The notes under the pieces were generated by a model. The model did not search any database, had not been told where the DNA came from, and saw nothing but the letters and a program-made list of their open reading frames with translations. The translations under genes and the position numbers were made by a program. DNA of 42,551 nucleotides from Tritonibacter litoralis (GTDB lineage: Bacteria > Pseudomonadota > Alphaproteobacteria > Rhodobacterales > Rhodobacteraceae). Every line of letters begins with the position of its first letter. Within the stretch, counting starts at the first letter, position 1. The DNA lies in the NCBI RefSeq assembly GCF_009496005.1, contig NZ_WIBF01000019.1, positions 1 through 42,551 of the forward strand, in the 5' to 3' direction. Shown here one piece after another: positions 1 through 6,976 of the stretch.

Positions 1-1835
1 TCACCGGTGGTGGCCGCGTTGAGGATCAGATCACCACCGTCGATGTCCAAGCCACCGGTCACTATGCTTGCCCCGGATACGGTGGTAGTGCCCGCACTCT
101 GTGTCAGGCTGCCAGTGATGTCTCCGGCCAGATCAAAGGTGCTGGCGTTTGAGACGTTTCCATCGATTGTGGCATCGATATCCGCATCACCCACGTTGGT
201 AATATTGCCGGTGAGGGTGTCGTTGAGATCCAGGGTTGCTGCCGAGGCGATATCGACATCACCGGTTGTGGCCGCGTTGAGGATCAGATCACCGCCGTTG
301 ATGTCCAAGCCGCCGGTCACTGTGCTGACCCCGGACACGGTGGTGGTGCCCGCACTCTGTGTCAAGCTGCCGGTGATGGTTCCGGCCAGATCTGTACTAC
401 CCGCATTGGTAATATTACCGGTGAGGGTGTCGTTGAGATCCAGGGTTGCTGCCGAGGCGATATCGATATCACCAGTGGTGGCTGCGTTAAGGATCAGAGC
501 GCCACCGTCGATGTCCAAGCCGCCGGTCACCGTGCTGGTTCCGGAAACAGTGGTGGTACCCGCGCTCTGTGTCAAGCTGCCGGTGATGTCCCCGGCCAGA
601 TCTGAATTACCTGCATTGGTAATATTGCCAGTGAGCGTGTCGTTGAGATCTAGGGTTGCGGCCGAGGCGATATCGATATCACCGGTGGTGGCCGCGTTGA
701 GGATCAGATCACCGCCGTCGATATCCAAGCCGCCGGTCACTGTGCTGACCCCGGACACGGTGGTTGTGCCCGCACTCTGTGTCAGGCTGCCGGTGATATT
801 TCCGGCCAGATCTGAATTACCCGCGTTGGTCAGGTTTCCGGTGAGTGTGTTGTTGAGATCTAGGGTCGCGGCCGAAGCGATATCGATATCACCGGTGGTG
901 GCCGCGTTGAGGATCAGATCACCGCCGTCGATATCCAAGCCGCCTGTCACCGTGCTGGCCCCTGAAACAGTGGTGGTGCCTGCACTTTGTGTCAGGCTGC
1001 CGGTGATATTTCCGGCCAGATCTGTACTACCCGCATTGGTAATATTGCCGGTGAGGGTGTCGTTGAGATCCAGGGTTGCGGTTGAGGCGATATCGATATC
1101 ACCGGTGGTGGCCGCGTTAAGGATCAGATCACCGCCGTTAATATCCAAGCCGCCGGTCACCGTGCTGGTCCCGGAAACAGTGGTAGTGCCTGCGCTCTGT
1201 GTTAGGCTGCCGGTGATGTCTCCAGCCAGATCAAGGGTGCTGGCGTTTGAGACGCTGCCAGTGATTGTGGCATCAATATCCGCATCACCCGCGTTGGTCA
1301 GGTTTCCGGTAAGCGTATCGTTGAGATCCAGGGTAGCGGTTGAGGCGATATCGATATCACCGGTGGTGGCTGCGTTGAGGATCAGATTGCCACCGTTAAT
1401 ATCCAAGCCGCCGGTCACTGTGCTGGCCCCGGACACTGTGGTTGTGCCTGCACTCTGGGTCAAGCTGCCGGTGATGTTTCCGGCCAGATCTGTATTCCCT
1501 GCGTTGGTAACATTGCCGGTGAGCGTGCTGTTGAGATCCAGGGTGGCGCTTGAGGCGATATCCACATCACCGATTGTGACCGCGTTAAGGATCAGATCAC
1601 CGCCGTTAATGTCCAAGCCACCGGTCACCGTGCTGGTCCCGGAAACAGTGGTAGTGCCCGCACTCTGTGTCAGGGCGCCTGTAACGTCTCCAGCCAGATC
1701 AAGGGTGCTTGCGTTGGAGACGTTACCGTCGATTGTGGCATCAATATCCGCGCTGCCTGCATTGGTTAAGCTGCCAGTGAGCGTGCTGTTTAGATCGAGA
1801 GTGGCGCCAGCTTCAACATTCGCAGCGCCCTCAAC
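1..1835 (-). repeat. Tandem coding repeats of 210 and 258 bp in the adhesin gene
   Basis: The phrase encoding SLTQSAGTTTVSG recurs with its anchor at about 101, 359, 569, 779, 989, 1199, 1457 and 1667. The steps are 258, 210, 210, 210, 210, 258 and 210 bp. The 258-bp steps carry an extra 16-residue piece (with DIDATI and NASTLDLAG). DNA identity between copies is high and differences are mostly at third positions. Confidence 0.95.
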
Positions 1836-2261
1836 ATCCGTGTTCAGGATGAGGCTGCCGACGATTACGTTCAATTGGCCAGTTACTGTTAACGTGTCGC
1901 TTGGAGTTGAGCCATTTATGGTCAAGCCTGTCGCTGAGCTTGTGACATTTGTGGCTCGAATGGTAGCTCCTTCATCAATGGATATAACTTGATCGTCAGC
2001 CGCATTGCCAAAAATTGCGGAATCTTCCGTTTCAAACGCTGTATCGCCACCATTGGTCCAGTTTTGGGATGATGTGTCCCAAAGTTGGTTTTCTGAGCCA
2101 GTCCATGTCACATCCGCTGCTCGGGCATTGTCGGCCAAAACAAGCGTACATCCTGTTGCCAGAACAAAGACCAGCTCAGTCGAACGCCCGAAACGACAAT
2201 GGCGGCTAATGCTCCGTTGACGAATACCTGTTTGAATAAATGAAATCTGGTTCCTGAGCAT
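1..2261 (-). CDS. Repetitive surface adhesin / autotransporter passenger, 3' end outside the window
   Basis: An open minus-strand frame of about 753 codons runs off the left edge. The start chosen is the ATG at 2261; the frame is also open to an in-frame ATG at 2366, and neither has a clear Shine-Dalgarno. Residues 1-48 look like a long autotransporter-type signal peptide: a basic n-region, a hydrophobic core VFVLATG, and a predicted cut after NARA. Next comes a TWTG..N..WDTSSQNW stretch with a following IFGN, as in proteins with autotransporter-associated beta-strand repeats. The rest is eight copies of a Thr/Gly/Asn/Asp-rich unit (SLTQSAGTTTVSG, GGLDINGGDLILNAATTG, ATLDLN), typical of a parallel beta-helix. 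Cys occurs only in the first 50 or so residues. A C-terminal beta-barrel or TPS signature cannot be checked here. The role as a surface-exposed or secreted adhesin is inferred. Confidence 0.85.
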   Translation of the reverse strand, partial: MLRNQISFIQTGIRQRSISRHCRFGRSTELVFVLATGCTLVLADNARAADVTWTGSENQLWDTSSQNWTNGGDTAFETEDSAIFGNAADDQVISIDEGATIRATNVTSSATGLTINGSTPSDTLTVTGQLNVIVGSLILNTDVEGAANVEAGATLDLNSTLTGSLTNAGSADIDATIDGNVSNASTLDLAGDVTGALTQSAGTTTVSGTSTVTGGLDINGGDLILNAVTIGDVDIASSATLDLNSTLTGNVTNAGNTDLAGNITGSLTQSAGTTTVSGASTVTGGLDINGGNLILNAATTGDIDIASTATLDLNDTLTGNLTNAGDADIDATITGSVSNASTLDLAGDITGSLTQSAGTTTVSGTSTVTGGLDINGGDLILNAATTGDIDIASTATLDLNDTLTGNITNAGSTDLAGNITGSLTQSAGTTTVSGASTVTGGLDIDGGDLILNAATTGDIDIASAATLDLNNTLTGNLTNAGNSDLAGNITGSLTQSAGTTTVSGVSTVTGGLDIDGGDLILNAATTGDIDIASAATLDLNDTLTGNITNAGNSDLAGDITGSLTQSAGTTTVSGTSTVTGGLDIDGGALILNAATTGDIDIASAATLDLNDTLTGNITNAGSTDLAGTITGSLTQSAGTTTVSGVSTVTGGLDINGGDLILNAATTGDVDIASAATLDLNDTLTGNITNVGDADIDATIDGNVSNASTFDLAGDITGSLTQSAGTTTVSGASIVTGGLDIDGGDLILNAATTG

Positions 2262-2656
2262 AATAACTGGCCTATAAATTAAGGTTCGTGGCGACAAAGG
2301 ACTTGAAGCCCATAAAATGATGGGCTTGGCCTCGAAGACAGCATCCGTAAGGAGAATTAAGCTCATGCCATACGTTGTCTGACACTTGCTCTATGGTTGT
2401 TAAATTTGAAAAAATGGAAAATTAAAATGACAGCTATACAGTGGGCTGATTCCTTGTTAATTCCGTTGCGTCGCAAATACACTAAAACGCATCAGCATGA
2501 ACATTAAATTTTAAATTTTGGCAATACATGTTGTCGTTTTGTTGTTTTGCAGTGAGTTGATCTGCGTACTTACTCCCTCTATCTGGATAATAAAATTTGT
2601 TAACACGATTTTTTGAAATTAAAGTGTCGTTTCTCTTCGAATCACTGAGGCTGGTG
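2262..2656. promoter_or_regulatory. Divergent AT-rich intergenic region between adhesin and ialB-like gene
   Basis: 395 bp with no convincing gene, noticeably more AT-rich than the flanking coding DNA. It must hold the leftward adhesin promoter and the rightward ialB promoter, but I could not assign clear -35/-10 boxes. It contains the inverted repeat listed separately. A plus-strand AAGGAG followed by ATG at 2364 leads only into a five-codon frame. Confidence 0.4.
2306..2327. repeat. 8-bp inverted repeat in the adhesin leader
   Basis: AAGCCCAT, a 6-nt loop, then ATGGGCTT form a perfect 8-bp stem 45 bp upstream of the adhesin ATG. No T-run follows on either strand. It could be a leader hairpin or a protein-binding site. 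Confidence 0.4.
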
Positions 2657-3169
2657 ATGAATTTAAAAAATAATATTTCAATCATATTTTGCGCCTTATG
2701 GGCGATTGGGTGCGTAGCTACTGCGCAAGCGAACGAAGATGGCACGAAGTTCCGTGACTGGCGATTGGCCTGCCGAGAGTTCGCAGGCGAGGATAAGTTC
2801 TGCACTATTATCCAGCAGCTATCCGAAACGGAAAACGGTGAGTTTCTGGCAGAAATTGCACTACAGCCTGCGATTGCGAAGGAGCAAAAGCGGGTTGTCT
2901 TGGCGATCTCGACGCCAACAAATATGGCATTGACCATCCAACCGGGATATCGTCGCACAGTCAGTGGAGAGGTCAAAACCCTAACCTGGCGAACATGTTC
3001 GCAAACCAGTTGTCTTGCGTCCAGAGTGCTCTCAGTTGAAGAGGTCACTGAGCTAAAAAAGGGCCGTTCAATCCTCGTTGGATATCAGCTAGCAAAGGAC
3101 ACCCAGCCAACAATTTTTGAGGTTTCGCTCTCAGGTGTGACTGCCGGTTTGTCAGCGATCGGCAGATAA
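2657..3169 (+). CDS. IalB-family (invasion-associated locus B) exported protein
   Basis: 170 residues from the ATG at 2657, which is preceded by GAGG; the frame is open 60 bp further upstream but that part does not look coding. Residues 1-26 are a signal peptide (NISIIFCALWAIGCVA, cut near AQA-NE). The mature part follows the IalB pattern: an early DWRLAC, a second Cys in DKFCTI, a central hydrophobic beta region with LAISTPTNM, then the paired WRTCSQTSC and a late LVGYQL. IalB proteins are small periplasmic or envelope proteins widespread in alphaproteobacteria, with an incompletely defined role in stress and host association. It stands alone, divergent from the adhesin, and no T6SS link is visible. 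Confidence 0.75.
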   Translation: MNLKNNISIIFCALWAIGCVATAQANEDGTKFRDWRLACREFAGEDKFCTIIQQLSETENGEFLAEIALQPAIAKEQKRVVLAISTPTNMALTIQPGYRRTVSGEVKTLTWRTCSQTSCLASRVLSVEEVTELKKGRSILVGYQLAKDTQPTIFEVSLSGVTAGLSAIGR

Positions 3170-3220
3170 AACGACATTCGGTAGCGCCGTAACCTACCTG
3201 GCATCGCTTGCATGTCGTTT
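3169..3220. terminator. Possible bidirectional terminator between convergent genes
   Basis: AAACGACAT at 3169-3177 pairs perfectly with ATGTCGTTT at 3212-3220. It lies between the convergent stops of the ialB-like gene and the cassette gene ending at 3274. The 34-nt loop is long and the T-run short, so termination is only a suggestion. Confidence 0.3.
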
Positions 3221-3273
3221 AGCTCTAGGTTTAGCGCTCCTCTTGTTTCAGCAACATAATAGAGAAAAGTGGC

Positions 3274-4344
3274 TTAAAGCATTGAAATATCAAGTGTTTC
3301 CAGCATGATCTCGAACACTCTTCTGTTGATTGCCCATTGTTCGAAATTTGCTTCATCTGAAGCCGACACAATCTGCCCACTGAAGGGCATTGCATTGGCA
3401 TGGGCTCGAAGAGAGAGCACTATCCGTTCTTGATCGCGCAAAAAACCCCGGTATTGCACCACGTTGAAATTGATATCGCCACGACTGCCGTGCAAGATTG
3501 GTTCCGCTTCGGACAGCTGAAAACCTTGACGGCGAAGTTTTGCGAGAAACACGGCCTCCAGCTCTTCTGCAGTGGTGTTACCAGAGCCCGCAAGCACCGC
3601 TGACAATGATCCGGCGGACACCTCATCTTGCAAGTGAAGCAAGTGCACTGCAGCGCCGTCCGGTGGAGTATCAACCGGCTGCACAGGATCCCAGCTCGCG
3701 GGCACCAAGAACGATGCACTGTGGCTTTTTGCCCTTATTTCCAATGCATTCATGGGTTCTGCATAGTGTTGTCCCGAAGGTGACAACAACGTAAATCGCA
3801 TTGCCGCCATCAGACCTATTTCCTGCAAGCCGGGCGCTGATGGGTTACCCTGCGCGTGAACAGAGCCATCAATCAGAAACAAAAGATCGCCATCTTTGAC
3901 GGTTAACAAACGGTGAACACGCCCTGTTGACGGCGCATAGGCCACTGCATCCCCCATGAGGCCATAAGCGGTTGGCAATTCACGCATTCCAACCAATTTC
4001 AAACCTTGGCTAGGAGCAAAGGCGCGCAACCAATCTGAACCGTTGAGCACACGTGGCAGAAACACTGAATACACCACAACTTTGGCGTCCATGTCCGCGC
4101 CATGTGCCGATGTTCTGCCTGGCGTAAATCTGGCTATTGGCACCGCCGGCGTGTTGGGATCAGGAAAAACATCTGCACCGATCGTTTCCACCTGCCAAAG
4201 CTTTGGCACCGCGATTTTGAAAGCAGCGGATGGGAAAACCCCTTCGCGCACAACCGCTTCCATATAGGTGGCTTCGATCAGCTCTTTTGTAGATACTGGC
4301 TGCGTAAGAAGCTCAATGCCGAGATCATTCATTGGTTGTTCCAC
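3274..4344 (-). CDS. T6SS-associated protein with two DcrB/EagR-like halves
   Basis: 356 residues, last gene of the vgrG cassette, 2 bp after the LysM gene. No signal peptide. It appears internally duplicated: a first half at about residues 37-200 opens with FKIAVPKLWQ and a second at about 205-356 opens with ASFLVPASWD. Each is a beta-rich unit with a P-x-W entry, and the second ends in a helix (EIMLETLDI). This layout resembles the DUF1795/DcrB fold used by EagR chaperones, which shield hydrophobic parts of T6SS effectors. I see no catalytic motif. The family assignment is pattern-based; a chaperone or adaptor for the neighbouring LysM protein is inferred, and an immunity protein is possible. 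Confidence 0.5.
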   Translation of the reverse strand: MEQPMNDLGIELLTQPVSTKELIEATYMEAVVREGVFPSAAFKIAVPKLWQVETIGADVFPDPNTPAVPIARFTPGRTSAHGADMDAKVVVYSVFLPRVLNGSDWLRAFAPSQGLKLVGMRELPTAYGLMGDAVAYAPSTGRVHRLLTVKDGDLLFLIDGSVHAQGNPSAPGLQEIGLMAAMRFTLLSPSGQHYAEPMNALEIRAKSHSASFLVPASWDPVQPVDTPPDGAAVHLLHLQDEVSAGSLSAVLAGSGNTTAEELEAVFLAKLRRQGFQLSEAEPILHGSRGDINFNVVQYRGFLRDQERIVLSLRAHANAMPFSGQIVSASDEANFEQWAINRRVFEIMLETLDISML

Positions 4345-4346
4345 TG

Positions 4347-5321
4347 TTAGGGGCCATCTGGACGGTCCCGTGATGTATAGGATGGTCCAAGGCTGAGATC
4401 AAAATCCGCTTTTACCCCGAGAAGCGCGGCCGCTTCGCCGCCTGCACCTAAATGATAGCGCCCTGTTTCCAGGTTTTTGTATCCGTAGCCCCGTGCGCCA
4501 GCACCCAGAGCGCCGGCTGAAACACCGCCTTTCCCCTTCAATGAAAGAGTCCATTTGGTAAAAGGAATGGGGATGTTTATCTCCCCCATAAGATCAGCCT
4601 TTGCCGCGGTAGCCGAAGCCGCTCCCCCAAGTGCAGCCCCAACGCGTTTGCCGTCGGATCCTAGCAATGCGTCGCCTTTTAACTCACTGGAGAACAGTTC
4701 GTACTCGCCGCCCGCCTCAGCATAAGGGTTGTTCGCATCTGTACCCACAAAAAGGGTGCCGCCTTCTTTTACCATACGCGCACCTGCGGCGCCCTTGAAA
4801 CCAACACCGCCATCCGTGCCGGCGTGCCCTTTGGCATCCGCGGTGAACGTCTCGAGCTGGTGAGATCCTCCAAAGATACTGCTATCTCCAAAGTGACCTG
4901 CATGGTTCATGCGGGTCATGCCTGCTCCAACTTGCCCCTGCACGACCCCATCTTTGGCGCTCCCGCCAGCTTCGGCGTAAAAGACGTCTACATTGTCGTC
5001 GCCACCTGCGCGAACCTTCGCAACCTCTTCCTTTTTCTCGGCTTTTTCACAGGGCTTGACAACTTCGCCAGGTTTGCTGTCCGACTTGTCAGATGCCGCT
5101 TCTTGCCCTGCTTGTGCAGCGTCTGCGGCGCTCGCAGGCGCGACCTGTTCAGCAGGTATGACAATGGTTTGCCCGGCATCGACACGGTTTGGATCTGCGA
5201 TACCATTAGCCTTGGCCAAAGCGGGTACGGTTGTCCCGTTGCGCCGTGCGACAGCAGACAACGTGTCCCCACGCTGCAGTTGATAGGTTTTGGTCGTGTT
5301 GGTATCTACAGGAGCATTCAT
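4347..5321 (-). CDS. LysM-domain protein, candidate T6SS cargo effector
   Basis: 324 residues. Residues 12-56 are a canonical LysM domain (YQLQRGDTLSAVARRNGTT, then a closing GQTIVIP), which binds peptidoglycan or chitin-like glycans. Residues 57-105 are an Ala/Glu/Lys-rich linker. Residues 108-324 are very rich in Gly and Ala, with YAEAGGS and YAEAGGE repeated and short GAGA/GAAG runs. I recognise no known enzyme motif there. There is no signal peptide, consistent with delivery by the T6SS. It lies directly downstream of vgrG, DUF4123 and PAAR genes, the usual cargo position. It overlaps the upstream gene by 4 bp (ATGA), so the two are likely translationally coupled. The effector role is inferred; a structural or adaptor role is the main alternative. 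Confidence 0.6.
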   Translation of the reverse strand: MNAPVDTNTTKTYQLQRGDTLSAVARRNGTTVPALAKANGIADPNRVDAGQTIVIPAEQVAPASAADAAQAGQEAASDKSDSKPGEVVKPCEKAEKKEEVAKVRAGGDDNVDVFYAEAGGSAKDGVVQGQVGAGMTRMNHAGHFGDSSIFGGSHQLETFTADAKGHAGTDGGVGFKGAAGARMVKEGGTLFVGTDANNPYAEAGGEYELFSSELKGDALLGSDGKRVGAALGGAASATAAKADLMGEINIPIPFTKWTLSLKGKGGVSAGALGAGARGYGYKNLETGRYHLGAGGEAAALLGVKADFDLSLGPSYTSRDRPDGP

Positions 5322-5674
5322 CTGGAGGTCTCCTCCTGTTGGCTCAGGACAGCCCGAATTTGACGAACACGGGTCTCAGCTGAAGCTTGGGATCTGAGGA
5401 CTTGATCCAACCAAGCATAGCGGTCATCGAAATAAAATTCCGGAGGAAAGGCGATGAAGATATAGCTCATTTCTGTAATATGCGCCTCGCTCTGAATGCT
5501 GTAGTGTCGGCAAAGATCGAAGGCATGAGAAATCTTCATGTCGACCTCCGTTTGTGCAATCGAAGGCCATTTTTGTGAGATGTATTCCCGAAGGTCTACC
5601 GCCAGCCTGTCATAAAACGCCTTGGCTCCTTGTGCCGTAAACGCTTCTAATTGTTGTGTTTTAATCTGTAGCAT
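5318..5674 (-). CDS. Small conserved T6SS-cassette protein of unknown function
   Basis: 118 residues, no signal peptide or membrane segment. The N-terminus MLQIKTQQLEAF and a C-terminal pattern with a hydrophobic stretch, then FDDRYAWLDQVL, then an R-VRQIRAV helix, match a family of small proteins I recall beside PAAR, LysM and lipase genes in many proteobacterial T6SS islands. It appears mostly helical. The gene sits between a membrane protein and the LysM gene, overlapping the latter by 4 bp. An adaptor for cargo loading is plausible but unproven. Confidence 0.55.
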   Translation of the reverse strand: MLQIKTQQLEAFTAQGAKAFYDRLAVDLREYISQKWPSIAQTEVDMKISHAFDLCRHYSIQSEAHITEMSYIFIAFPPEFYFDDRYAWLDQVLRSQASAETRVRQIRAVLSQQEETSR

Positions 5675-5678
5675 GGTG

Positions 5679-6050
5679 TTATTCTCGACCTGCCCAGATC
5701 AAGCCTGCAACCAACGCTGTTGCGATCAGAGCCAATAGCAATGCAATCCAGCCCAATGTTGCAAACTGATCTTTCAGCTCTGGGCGCAAAAGCCACTGTG
5801 CAAAACCACTTTCCGACCCACCCTGGCGCACACGTGCCTGAACGCTCGCAATCGCTTTTTGCCAAAAGAACGGCTGGGCCAGTCCAACGGCCACACCGCC
5901 AAACAACGCAAAAACCACCTTCATCACGCGCGCTGCCAGATCGCGATCGCCGCCAAAAAGCGGTAAGATACGCTCATTCAAAACCGCGAGTGCCACAAGG
6001 CAAACAAACAGAAACGCCGTGCCGAAAAGTAATTTAACCGGTATCCCCAT
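5679..6050 (-). CDS. Small three-helix membrane protein, possible immunity protein
   Basis: 123 residues with three hydrophobic segments at about 7-27, 43-62 and 98-119, separated by a basic loop (KAIASVQARVRQGG). No family recognised. Its position between the PAAR and LysM genes of a vgrG cassette makes an inner-membrane immunity protein attractive, since immunity to membrane-active T6SS toxins is often a small polytopic protein. That is inference from context; it could instead be part of the cargo or an anchor. Confidence 0.5.
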   Translation of the reverse strand: MGIPVKLLFGTAFLFVCLVALAVLNERILPLFGGDRDLAARVMKVVFALFGGVAVGLAQPFFWQKAIASVQARVRQGGSESGFAQWLLRPELKDQFATLGWIALLLALIATALVAGLIWAGRE

Positions 6051-6065
6051 AATCTGCTCCGGCCT

Positions 6066-6368
6066 CTAACTTGCACGCACGAAAGGAATGCCAACCACAA
6101 GTTTTCCGCCGTGGGAGGTGGAATCCCCAAGCCGAGTGACCGGTTTGCCGGCAATACGGACAATCGCAGAGCCCGATGTGATAGCGTCAGAACAGGGCAC
6201 GCCAACACAAAGCGTTTTGCCACCTACCACGGCAACTGGACGCCCTGCGATCCGCACAATTCCCTGCCCTGGATTAACCACCGGTCCCCCGACATGGGGC
6301 ACTGGCCCGGGATTGACCAATGGGCAAACATGATGATCACCTAAGAGAGAAACTGGTTTGCCTGGCAT
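6066..6368 (-). CDS. PAAR-domain spike-tip protein
   Basis: 100 residues, essentially one PAAR domain. It opens with KPVSLLGDHHVCP, then PHVGGPV, two IVRIAG(R/K)PV repeats, a Cys-bearing VGVPCSD loop and a SHGG near the end. These His and Cys residues fit the zinc site that closes the PAAR cone. PAAR proteins cap the VgrG needle and carry cargo. It has no toxin extension, so cargo would bind non-covalently. It lies 1 bp downstream of the DUF4123 gene. Confidence 0.9.
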   Translation of the reverse strand: MPGKPVSLLGDHHVCPLVNPGPVPHVGGPVVNPGQGIVRIAGRPVAVVGGKTLCVGVPCSDAITSGSAIVRIAGKPVTRLGDSTSHGGKLVVGIPFVRAS

Positions 6369-6369
6369 G

Positions 6370-6975
6370 TCATTCTCCTATTTCTTCATGCGTATCATGG
6401 CTGTCAGCTGAAATATTCAAGCGCTTGTGCTCTAGGAGTCCATCTGAATGGCTGAATGTGTTCACAACCCAAGGGTCTTGTGGTTCTTCAGTCCATACCT
6501 GCGGAAAATCTCTCAGTACAAAGACCACCTGATCGCGTTCCATGAGCGGTAGGTAAGTTCTGAATACTGACGGTCGGTAAATCTTGAAAAAAAGGTTTCT
6601 TGCGTTCTCGTCCTGAATGCGAAAAGAGCGTTTCAGGCTTGTTTTGACTTTTCTCGCGACGCCATTGGAGAACAGAAAATAGCCGATGTCTTGTCCCCAG
6701 GCTTCGTTCAAAAACCAGTCAAGCACCGCATTTGTTTTGCTATGAATTGGAACAATCCAGGGAGCAACTTCAGCGAGGTCAACATAGGCTTGTCCGTCGA
6801 AAAGGCACATCGCCTCATCGTCCAAAGTCTGCACAAGGCTTGAAATCTCTTTTGATCGACTGGCGTCCAGAACCAGATAGATTTTGTGACCCTGTGGGCG
6901 TGCATCAAAAAGCGCGTCGGTCAGCGCAGTCACACTCTCATAGTCCAGCTCAGGACTTGCGGGTTGGGCGCTCAT
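6370..6975 (-). CDS. DUF4123 T6SS adaptor/chaperone (Tap/TEC-like)
   Basis: 201 residues with no signal peptide. The pattern KIYLVLDASRS at the start, WIVPI in the middle, and LFFKIYRPSVFRTYLPLM followed by VFVLRD is typical of DUF4123. These proteins sit between vgrG and effector genes and load a specific cargo onto its VgrG. The gene starts 1 bp after the vgrG stop and is followed at once by the PAAR gene, the standard order. The predicted partner is the downstream LysM protein or the PAAR. Confidence 0.8.
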   Translation of the reverse strand: MSAQPASPELDYESVTALTDALFDARPQGHKIYLVLDASRSKEISSLVQTLDDEAMCLFDGQAYVDLAEVAPWIVPIHSKTNAVLDWFLNEAWGQDIGYFLFSNGVARKVKTSLKRSFRIQDENARNLFFKIYRPSVFRTYLPLMERDQVVFVLRDFPQVWTEEPQDPWVVNTFSHSDGLLEHKRLNISADSHDTHEEIGE

Positions 6976-6976
6976 A

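Noticed and set aside
7-1992. A 661-codon plus-strand open frame across the left region
   Set aside because: It is antisense to the repeat gene. Its product is an improbable Pro/Val/Arg/Ser repeat with no start context, while the minus frame gives a signal peptide and beta-helix repeats.
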